Shown here: piece after piece, positions 48,628 through 55,990 of the stretch
How positions within the stretch are numbered: the stretch's first letter is position 1
Layout: every line of letters begins with the position of its first letter
Origin: an uncultured Roseovarius sp.
GTDB lineage: Bacteria; Pseudomonadota; Alphaproteobacteria; Rhodobacterales; Rhodobacteraceae
Direction: 5' to 3'
Length of the DNA stretch: 64,000 nt
NCBI GenBank assembly: GCA_947499555.1
Contig: CANMOU010000001.1
Span: 496,001 to 560,000, forward strand
Made by a program: the position numbers and the translations under genes
The notes under the pieces: generated by a model
Database searches by the model: none
Told to the model about the DNA's origin: nothing
Seen by the model: the letters and a program-made list of their open reading frames with translations, nothing else

Positions 48628-49950
48628 ATGCTGGATCGCAGCATGGTGGGCACTCGGATCCGCGAAAGACGGGTGATGACGGGGCTCAAACAGGCCGAAT
48701 TGGCAGAGAAGGCCGGAATTTCTGCGTCTTACCTTAATCTTATCGAACACAATCGGCGCCGAATCGGCGGGCGAACGCTTTTGCAGATTGCCGAGGTTCT
48801 GGAAGTGGAGCCGACAGCGCTGAGCGAAGGGGCAGGCGCGCATCTTCTGACGGCATTGCAAGAGGCCGCTGCAGGCCAAAGGCAAATTGGCGATTCCTCT
48901 GATGCGATCGCTGAACCGGAACTTGATCGTGTCGAGGAATTCGCAGGCCGTTTTCCCGGATGGGCCGGGCTTTTGGCCGGTTTGAGCGAACGGTGCACCG
49001 GAATGGAACGCACGATCACGGTTCTGACTGAACGCCTTGCCCATGATCCGCAATTGGCCGAAGCCCTTCACGAAGTCATCTCGACAGCGACATCCATTCG
49101 CTCCACCGCGGCCATCCTTGCCGAGACGCGCGAGCTGGAGCCCGAATGGCAGATGCGCTTTCACCGGAATATCAACGAGGACGGCCAGCGATTGGCGGAA
49201 GGGGCCGAGACGTTGATGCATTACCTTGAATCCGCCCCAGATACGGGTGCCGACATCCGGTCACCACAGGATGAATTGCACCTGTTCCTGGAACAGTACG
49301 GGTTTCATTTTTCGCAACTGGAAGGCTGGGGGGCCGCGCCTCGTGTCGAGGCATTGGTTGACAACAACCCCGCGCTTCGAACTGAACCTGCCCGTATTCT
49401 GGCCCGGAACGTATTGCGTCAAACCGCTGATGATGCTCGTGCGTTGCCGCTCGAAGATATGCGGCGGATCGTGGCGAAGGTAGGTGTGAGACCAGACCAT
49501 ATCGCCGATAAGACAGGGCAGCCCCTGGCGCGTGTCTGTCGCCGGCTGGCCTTCCTGCCGGAAGATATCACCGGGCCAGTAGGTCTTGTCACGATTGACG
49601 GTGCTGGCGCGCTTTTGCTGCGCAAATCCGTTTTGGGCTTCGCCCTGCCACGTAGTGGCGCGGCATGCACGCTTTGGCCGGTTTATGAAGTGCTGGCCCA
49701 ACCAGGCCGCCCGCTGCGCCGCATTCTGCGGCAAGGAGATCTTTCGCTCGAAGCGCTTTCGCTGACCGAAGAAGTCAGGCCGGCTTCCTTTGGTGCCGCG
49801 CCTTTGACGCATGCGCATATGCTTCTGCTGCCCCTAGAGAAAGGCGCCGCATCTGAAGCTGTACTTGATGTCGGAGTGACCTGCCAGATCTGTACGAAAT
49901 CCGATTGTCCTGCACGCCGTGAACCTTCGATCCTGTCAGGTGGTCTCTAG
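48628..49950 (+). CDS. ScfR-like transcriptional regulator with XRE HTH and DHp-like segment
   Basis: 440 residues. Residues 8-65 are an XRE helix-turn-helix (TRIRERRVMTGLKQAELAEKAG). Residues about 140-195 (LHEVISTATSIRSTAAIL ... RFHRNINEDGQRLAEG) resemble the HisKA/DHp phospho-acceptor helix pair, with His148 in H-E-x-x-S. The C-terminal domain ends with a CxxCxxxxC cluster (CQICTKSDCPAR), as in DUF2083/short-chain fatty acyl-CoA regulators. The M78 peptidase HExxH motif of many ScfR relatives is absent. Divergent from the transporter-acs unit; receiver and SSF kinase follow. Confidence 0.75.
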   Translation: MLDRSMVGTRIRERRVMTGLKQAELAEKAGISASYLNLIEHNRRRIGGRTLLQIAEVLEVEPTALSEGAGAHLLTALQEAAAGQRQIGDSSDAIAEPELDRVEEFAGRFPGWAGLLAGLSERCTGMERTITVLTERLAHDPQLAEALHEVISTATSIRSTAAILAETRELEPEWQMRFHRNINEDGQRLAEGAETLMHYLESAPDTGADIRSPQDELHLFLEQYGFHFSQLEGWGAAPRVEALVDNNPALRTEPARILARNVLRQTADDARALPLEDMRRIVAKVGVRPDHIADKTGQPLARVCRRLAFLPEDITGPVGLVTIDGAGALLLRKSVLGFALPRSGAACTLWPVYEVLAQPGRPLRRILRQGDLSLEALSLTEEVRPASFGAAPLTHAHMLLLPLEKGAASEAVLDVGVTCQICTKSDCPARREPSILSGGL

Positions 49951-50043
49951 CCCTTTGAGCGATATGAGTTTTTGACAGAGCGGCGCGGTTTGGCGATAGT
50001 CCATCACACGCGCATACCGACTGATCGGAGGGAGGCCGATTGG

Positions 50044-50412
50044 ATGGGCAAGAAAGTTCTGTTGATCGAGGATGAACAAAACATCATCGAAGCGGTCAGC
50101 TTCATCCTATCGCGTGACGGTTGGGAGGTGAAAACCCATTCCAACGGACATGACGCGATTGATGCGGTGCGCTCCCGTGCGCCCGATATTGTAATACTGG
50201 ATGTGATGCTGCCGGGTAAAAGCGGGTTCGACATCTTGCGCGAGATCCGTGCGGATGAGGCATTTTCAGGGCTGCCAGTCCTGATGTTGTCTGCGCGTGG
50301 TCAGGCGAAAGACGTGGAAATGGCCGAACATGCCGGAGCCAACCAATATATGACGAAACCGTTCTCAAACGCCGAGGTTCTTGATGCCGTGCGTAATCTG
50401 GTGACGGCATGA
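50044..50412 (+). CDS. Stand-alone CheY-like response regulator
   Basis: 122 residues, receiver domain only. Acidic pair E9/D10, phospho-acceptor Asp53 (VILDVMLPGKSGFD), switch Ser in LMLSARG and Lys in YMTKPFS are all present. Start ATG 50044; upstream frame start at 49972 lacks a site. No DNA-binding output, unlike CrbR of the CrbSR pair. The next gene overlaps as ATGA. Confidence 0.9.
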   Translation: MGKKVLLIEDEQNIIEAVSFILSRDGWEVKTHSNGHDAIDAVRSRAPDIVILDVMLPGKSGFDILREIRADEAFSGLPVLMLSARGQAKDVEMAEHAGANQYMTKPFSNAEVLDAVRNLVTA

Positions 50413-50687
50413 GTCGCGAGCCAAGCCCACTCTTTGTTGCGAAAAGAACCTATCGCAGTCGCCGCATGGCAGATGCCGCGCGGTTTCTGCCCATTCTTGG
50501 CACGGGACTCTTCCTTTTGCCGTTGCTTTGGAAAAAGTCCTCCTCGGATGATGCGCCCATGACCGGGACGGTCGAGGTCATGCTTTATGTGTTTCTTGTG
50601 TGGGTCTTTCTGATCGGGGCGGCTGCGATCCTGTCGTACCGAATTCCGCGCTCGGATGAAACGGGTTCGGACCCCGAGCAGGATTAG
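50409..50687 (+). CDS. Small two-segment membrane protein
   Basis: 92 residues with two membrane segments (about 24-38 and 55-75), basic N-terminus and acidic C-terminus (SDETGSDPEQD). Coupled to the receiver gene (ATGA) and nine bases before the SSF kinase. Small membrane proteins accompany SSF-type symporters and kinases (for example CbrX), so a kinase partner is plausible; not recognised by family. Confidence 0.6.
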   Translation: MSREPSPLFVAKRTYRSRRMADAARFLPILGTGLFLLPLLWKKSSSDDAPMTGTVEVMLYVFLVWVFLIGAAAILSYRIPRSDETGSDPEQD

Positions 50688-50696
50688 AGGCGCGCT

Positions 50697-53390
50697 ATGG
50701 CGACGCTGAATATCCTCATCCTGGCTAGCCTGCTTTATGTGGTCCTGCTCTTTGCCGTGGCGTTTGCCGCAGACAGTGCGGCACAACGGGGTCGGGGCAG
50801 GTGGCTTGGTTCCCCGCTGGTCTACACGCTGTCGCTTTCGATCTATTGCACGGCCTGGACGTTTTACGGGGCCGTCGGCTTTGCCGCACGCTCTGGGCTG
50901 GAATTCGTGACAATTTATCTCGGTCCGACGCTGGTCATGATCGGCTGGTGGTGGACGCTGCGCAAAATGGTACGGGTCGGGCGCAGCCAGAGGATCACGT
51001 CCATCGCCGACTTGATTTCTTCTCGCTTTGGCAAATCAAACGCTCTGGCCGTCTTTGTCACGGTCCTCGCCGTTGTCGGAACCACGCCTTACATAGCGCT
51101 TCAGCTGCAGTCGGTCACACTGTCCTACGCGGCTTTTGCCGAATTTGGTGCAACAGGCGAGGCAGAGATCAACCACAGCCTGACGGCATTCTGGGTTGCT
51201 GCTGGCCTAGCGCTTTTCACGATCATTTTCGGGACACGAAACCTTGATGCCAATGAACGGCATCATGGCCTCGTCATGGCGATTGCGATTGAGGCGGTGG
51301 TCAAACTTTTTGCCTTGCTGGCCGTTGGTGTCTTCGTCGTGTGGGGTCTGGCCGGCGGGCTTGAGACCACACTTGCCCGCATCGAAGCCTCGGAGATCGC
51401 CAGATGGGAGGTGCCGGGTTCCCGCTGGGTTGGGTTGACACTCTTGTCGGCGGCGGCGTTTATCTGTCTTCCCCGCATGTTTCAGGTCATGGTCGTGGAG
51501 AACGACGACGAGCGGCATTTGCGTACGGCATCCTGGGCGTTCCCGGCCTACCTGATGCTAATGAGCCTTTTTGTTGTGCCGATTGCGGCGGTCGGCCTTG
51601 ACCTGATGCCTCAGGGCAGCAACCCGGATCTTTTCGTCCTCACGCTTCCCCTGTCGGAAGGCCGGGATGGTCTGGCCATCCTGTCCTTCCTTGGGGGGTT
51701 CAGCTCTGCCACGTCGATGGTAATCGTGGCGGCCATCGCACTCTCGACGATGGTTTCAAACCATGTCGTGATGCCCGTCTGGCTTCGGATGACCGGCGGG
51801 TCGGCCATGATTTCCGGTGACGTGCGGCTTGTGGCCATGCGCGCCCGCCGCCTGTCAATCGCGGTGATCCTGTTTCTGGGGTATCTGTATTTTCGGCTAT
51901 CAGGCGGCGGTACGGCGCTGGCGGCGATCGGGCTTATCTCTTTTGTGGGCGTCGCACAATTTCTGCCAGCGCTTTTGGGCGGCCTGTTTTGGCGCGGCGC
52001 GAACCGCAAAGGGGCCCTTGCGGGCTTGGCGACCGGATTTGCAATCTGGGCCTTTTGCCTTTTCCTGCCAAGTTTTGGTCCCTTTGCTCTTATGCCTCAA
52101 ACGGTGCTTGATCAGGGTCTCATGGGGATTAGCTGGCTCCGGCCACAGGCGCTTTTCGGCACTGATGGTCTTAGCCCCGTGGTGCATGCGTTTATGTGGA
52201 GCCTGTCACTCAACACACTTGTGTTCTTCGTGGTCTCTATTTTCAGCTTCCCCCAACCGGTTGAACGGCTTCAGGGCGCACAGTTTGTGAATGTCTTCGA
52301 ACATTCAACCACAGCTGGGGGCTGGCGCGGCGGCAAGGCGCAGAGTGAAGACCTTCTGATCATGTCACAAAGAATCATGGGGGCAGGCGAAGCGCAGGCG
52401 CTTTTTTCCAGCGCAGCCAAGGCGCAGGGCATTGACGGCTATCTTCCGGAACCGACCCCGGATTTCCTGAGCGAGTTGGAGCGCGCCATGGCTGGTTCGG
52501 TCGGAGCGGCCACGGCGCATGCGATGATCGGGCAAATCGTGGGACGTGCAACAGTGTCGGTTGAAGACCTTATGGCGGTGGCCGATGAGACCGCGCAGAT
52601 TATGGAATATTCCAGCGAGCTTGAAGCCAAGACCGAAGAGCAGGAACGCACCGCGCGCCAGCTGCGACAGGTCAACGAGAAGCTCACCCAGATTTCGGTG
52701 CAAAAAGACGCGTTCCTGAGCCAGATCAGCCACGAGCTGCGCACGCCAATGACCTCCATTCGTGCCTTTTCCGAGATCCTTCGGGATTCGGCGGACATGA
52801 ACGAAAAGGAGCAAAACCGCTATGCCTCGATCATTCATGACGAGGCCATCCGTTTGACCCGGCTCTTGGATGATTTGCTTGATCTTAGTGTGCTGGAAAA
52901 CGCGCAGATCATGCTCAACATGCAGCAAGCGACGCTTGCGGAACTTCTGGACCGGTCCGAGGTCGCGGCGGGGATGGCCGAGGGCGCCATGGTGATGATA
53001 CGTGACCCCGAGGCGGAAGACATCGAGCTTTACACTGATACCGACAGACTGGCGCAGGTCTTTATCAACCTGATGTCGAACGCCCGAAAGTATTGTGATG
53101 CCGAAGCGCCCGAGCTGCGAATTGTCGCCCATGTCATGGGGACCGAAGTCACCATCGACTTCATGGACAATGGCACAGGTATTCCCGCTGACAAACAGGG
53201 GACGATTTTTGAGAAATTCGCCCGCGTGAGTGAAACCAAGGCAGGCGGGGCCGGACTTGGCCTTGCCATCAGCCGCGAAATCATGGCGCGTCTGGGGGGC
53301 AGCATCCAATACCTGCCGGGTCAGACCGGTGCTGCGTTCCGCGTGACATTGCCGTTGGGTGTCGAAAAGGCCGTTGAAGCCGCACAATAA
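50697..53390 (+). CDS. Sodium:solute symporter-histidine kinase fusion (CbrA/CrbS-like)
   Basis: 897 residues. Residues 1-520 form an SSF domain of about thirteen segments (YCTAWTFYGAVGFAARSGLEF, GFSSATSMVIVAAIALSTMV). A linker (about 560-660) with coiled-coil leads to HisKA with His679 (SQISHELRTPMTSIRAF) and a HATPase domain (DNGTGIPADKQGTIFEKFARV; GGAGLGLAISREIM). No PAS or attached receiver is seen. CbrA/CrbS-type kinases sense or import histidine/acetate; CrbS controls acs in gammaproteobacteria. Receiver gene is 280 bases upstream. Confidence 0.92.
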   Translation: MATLNILILASLLYVVLLFAVAFAADSAAQRGRGRWLGSPLVYTLSLSIYCTAWTFYGAVGFAARSGLEFVTIYLGPTLVMIGWWWTLRKMVRVGRSQRITSIADLISSRFGKSNALAVFVTVLAVVGTTPYIALQLQSVTLSYAAFAEFGATGEAEINHSLTAFWVAAGLALFTIIFGTRNLDANERHHGLVMAIAIEAVVKLFALLAVGVFVVWGLAGGLETTLARIEASEIARWEVPGSRWVGLTLLSAAAFICLPRMFQVMVVENDDERHLRTASWAFPAYLMLMSLFVVPIAAVGLDLMPQGSNPDLFVLTLPLSEGRDGLAILSFLGGFSSATSMVIVAAIALSTMVSNHVVMPVWLRMTGGSAMISGDVRLVAMRARRLSIAVILFLGYLYFRLSGGGTALAAIGLISFVGVAQFLPALLGGLFWRGANRKGALAGLATGFAIWAFCLFLPSFGPFALMPQTVLDQGLMGISWLRPQALFGTDGLSPVVHAFMWSLSLNTLVFFVVSIFSFPQPVERLQGAQFVNVFEHSTTAGGWRGGKAQSEDLLIMSQRIMGAGEAQALFSSAAKAQGIDGYLPEPTPDFLSELERAMAGSVGAATAHAMIGQIVGRATVSVEDLMAVADETAQIMEYSSELEAKTEEQERTARQLRQVNEKLTQISVQKDAFLSQISHELRTPMTSIRAFSEILRDSADMNEKEQNRYASIIHDEAIRLTRLLDDLLDLSVLENAQIMLNMQQATLAELLDRSEVAAGMAEGAMVMIRDPEAEDIELYTDTDRLAQVFINLMSNARKYCDAEAPELRIVAHVMGTEVTIDFMDNGTGIPADKQGTIFEKFARVSETKAGGAGLGLAISREIMARLGGSIQYLPGQTGAAFRVTLPLGVEKAVEAAQ

Positions 53391-53492
53391 AGCGCGCCAA
53401 TCCTGCGCCTTTCCCGCGGCGGTTTAGTCAATGGTAACCAAACCGCAGGTAAGGTCTCTTCGTGTAACAAGGTTTGACGAGCAACATTAGTT

Positions 53493-54632
53493 ATGAGCGC
53501 TGAGACACCCGAAACGGTTCTCCACCGCAAAGCACGGGTGGGGCGCGATGGATTTGACGCGCGAGAAATGTCTCCGGCAAAGGCGCTTCGGCTGGCCTTG
53601 GCCAAATCCGCGGCCCGGCTGATGGATCTTGTGCTGGTGGTGCGCACGGTTGAGCAATCTGATCTGCCTCTGGCCAAGCTTGAAGAAAAGCTTGGCGATG
53701 ACGGGTTGCTCATTCTCCTTGACGGTCCTGATCAGGCGCGGGGTGCGGTGCGACTTGATCTTCAGGTGGTCTCGGCCCTGATCGAAATGCAGCTTAAGGG
53801 TCAGGTAAAACGGGCAGAGGCCACGCCGCGGCCCTTCACGCAAACCGATGCCGCCATCGCGCAGCCGTTGATTAATGCGATGCTGGAAGGATTTGATGAG
53901 ACCTTGCTGGAGGCAGGGATCACGACAGACCCTGATGGCTTTCGGTTTGGTGACCGGATAGCTGATGCGCGCACATTGTATTTGGCCCTGACCATTCCGC
54001 TCTATGATCATTTCCGTCTCATGCTCGATCTGGCAGGCGGTGCAAAATCAGGTCGGATCGATATTCTGCTGCCAAAGCGTGACCATATGCAGAAATCCGA
54101 AGCCAACCGGGCCGAAGAACCAACCAGGCCCAGTCTTGAACAGGTCGCGCTTGGCGCGCCGGTGACATTGAACGCGGCACTTGGAGGGGTGAAGTACCCA
54201 CTGGATGAGGTGTGCGCCTGGAGCGCGGGAACCATTGTGCCGCTGCCGCCTGACATTCTGAACGCCGCGCATCTTCTTGGGGCAGGGCAGCATGTTGTCG
54301 CCTCGGTTTCGCTTGGGCAATTACATGGGTTTCGGGCTGTGCGCCTGGTGGACCGGGCCTCGGGCAAGCCGATTGAGCGCACGGTGCCGCGCCAGACAGC
54401 GGCCTCGACTCCGGCCGCGCCAGACCTGATAGACGCGGTCGCGGAAGGCGTGGTGCCCGGTGAACACGGCCCTGAAAAGGACAAAAACCCCCAGACGCTC
54501 ACGCAGATCGATGGTGACGTCAAGACGGGGCAATCATCCATTGGCGTGACAGATGCTGCAGGCGCGTTAGATCCCGACGATGATCTTGAGGCGCTGATTG
54601 CCGCGTCGACCCTGCCATCAACAGCCGCGTAA
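53493..54632 (+). CDS. FliM/FliN-like (SpoA domain) protein outside a flagellar operon
   Basis: 379 residues. A C-terminal SpoA/FliN domain at about 213-285 (ALGAPVTLNAALGGVKYPLDEV) and a FliM-middle-like region at about 28-150 (PRPFTQTDAAIAQPLINAML). The N-terminal CheY-binding peptide of FliM is missing; a similar acidic-amphipathic peptide, DPDDDLEALIAAS, occurs at the C-terminus. 102 bases after the SSF kinase, with a hairpin (53418-53446) between. No flagellar genes surround it. Confidence 0.72.
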   Translation: MSAETPETVLHRKARVGRDGFDAREMSPAKALRLALAKSAARLMDLVLVVRTVEQSDLPLAKLEEKLGDDGLLILLDGPDQARGAVRLDLQVVSALIEMQLKGQVKRAEATPRPFTQTDAAIAQPLINAMLEGFDETLLEAGITTDPDGFRFGDRIADARTLYLALTIPLYDHFRLMLDLAGGAKSGRIDILLPKRDHMQKSEANRAEEPTRPSLEQVALGAPVTLNAALGGVKYPLDEVCAWSAGTIVPLPPDILNAAHLLGAGQHVVASVSLGQLHGFRAVRLVDRASGKPIERTVPRQTAASTPAAPDLIDAVAEGVVPGEHGPEKDKNPQTLTQIDGDVKTGQSSIGVTDAAGALDPDDDLEALIAASTLPSTAA

Positions 54633-54646
54633 TGGCGGCGGTATGA

Positions 54647-55510
54647 CTAGAGCTTGTTGAGCGGCACCTTCAGCATCACATCGCCCTGTTCATCTGCGGG
54701 GGGCATTTTTCCGGCGCGCATATTGATCTGCAGCGACGGAATGATCAGCCGCGGCATCGGTAGTTTGGCATCCCGTGCATCGCGCATTTCGACAAAGCTG
54801 TCGCAATCCTGTCCGCCGCCCACATGAACGTTGCGGGCCTTTTGTTCGCCCACGGTGGTTTCCCAGGCATACTCCTCTCGCCCCGGCGCCTTGTAGTCGT
54901 GACCGACGAAAATGCGTGTTTCTTCCGGCAAGGAGAGAATCCGTTGAATCGACTGATAAAGCATCTCCGATGAGCCGCCCGGAAAATCACAGCGCGCGGT
55001 GCCAAAATCCGGCATGAAAAGCGTGTCACCCACAAAGGCTGCATCGCCCAGAACATAGGTCAGGCAGGCCGGTGTGTGCCCAGGTGTGTGCATCACATCC
55101 CCACGCAATTGTCCGACGGCGAAACTATCTCCATCGACGAACAGCCGATCAAATTGAGATCCGTCCCGCTGAAATTCGGTGCCTTCATTGAAGACCTTGC
55201 CAAACGTGTCCTGCACCGTGGTGATCTGGTCCCCGATGCCGATCTGGCCACCGACGCGCTCCTGAATGTAGGGGGCCGCAGAAAGGTGGTCGGCGTGTAC
55301 ATGCGTCTCCAGCAGCCAGTCGACTTTCAGTGCTTCTTTTTCGATATGCGCGACAATCGCATCCGCTGACCGTGTGTCCGTCCGGCCTGAGGCGTAGTCA
55401 AAATCGAGCACGGAATCGATGACGGCACAGGAGCGGCCTTCGGGGTCTTTCACCACGTAGGAAATCGTATTTGTCTGTTCGTCAAAGAATGCTGTGACGT
55501 CGGGCCGCAT
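54647..55510 (-). CDS. ETHE1/Blh-like MBL-fold metallohydrolase
   Basis: 287 residues. HxHxDH (ETHVHADHLSAAPY), HTPGHTPACLTY, GDTLFMPDFGTARCDFPGG and VGHDY place it among persulfide dioxygenase-like Blh/ETHE1 proteins, which oxidise glutathione persulfide using one iron. ATG 55510 with AAAGGAGG immediately upstream. The usual rhodanese and BigR neighbours are absent here. Confidence 0.88.
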   Translation of the reverse strand: MRPDVTAFFDEQTNTISYVVKDPEGRSCAVIDSVLDFDYASGRTDTRSADAIVAHIEKEALKVDWLLETHVHADHLSAAPYIQERVGGQIGIGDQITTVQDTFGKVFNEGTEFQRDGSQFDRLFVDGDSFAVGQLRGDVMHTPGHTPACLTYVLGDAAFVGDTLFMPDFGTARCDFPGGSSEMLYQSIQRILSLPEETRIFVGHDYKAPGREEYAWETTVGEQKARNVHVGGGQDCDSFVEMRDARDAKLPMPRLIIPSLQINMRAGKMPPADEQGDVMLKVPLNKL

Positions 55511-55679
55511 CACGACCTCCTTTTTTTGCACAGGAATTGGGCACTTACCTGCAAGTTAAGCAAATTGCGTCGGAACTGTCATGACAATGTTGCTATAAAA
55601 ATGGCATACTGACTGTATTCTGCAAGTCCACGGTTGGTTTTTCGGGAGTGACCATGCGTGAAAAGAGGGAGGAATATGA

Positions 55680-55889
55680 ATGGACCGTCTGTCCGAGGAA
55701 ATGAAGGAATTACACCAGACAATTTTGAATACAGCAGAAGACTCTCGCTATCTGCTGCAGCCGCATCTGGCAGGATTGCTGGCTCGTGTCGAGGCCGCAG
55801 GTCAACCCATACCGAGAGATATCCGCGCTCTGAATGACGAATTGACCGATGCCGCGATTGAGGCACAGTTCGACAACATGCCCGTCTAA
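55680..55889 (+). CDS. Small conserved hypothetical protein
   Basis: 69 residues, soluble, helical (DRLSEEMKELHQTILNTAEDS), no signal peptide. GGAGG site eight bases upstream of ATG 55680. Divergent from the metallohydrolase gene; the 169-base spacer holds AT-rich promoter-like sequence (TATAAA, CATACT). Family unknown. Confidence 0.6.
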   Translation: MDRLSEEMKELHQTILNTAEDSRYLLQPHLAGLLARVEAAGQPIPRDIRALNDELTDAAIEAQFDNMPV

Positions 55890-55990
55890 AAGAAACGAGA
55901 CGCACCTCAAAGCTTGCCTCCCGCGTCATTTCGGCGTGTAATCACGTCAAGCCGACTGCAAAATCGGCAGGGAACGAAACGAGGCTTTGA

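Noticed and set aside
52365-53387. 340-codon minus-strand open frame
   Set aside because: Antisense to the kinase core of the SSF-histidine kinase, whose motifs are unmistakable.
55653-55703. 16-codon leader frame overlapping the start of the 69-residue gene
   Set aside because: No ribosome binding site of its own and no pattern suggesting an attenuator peptide.
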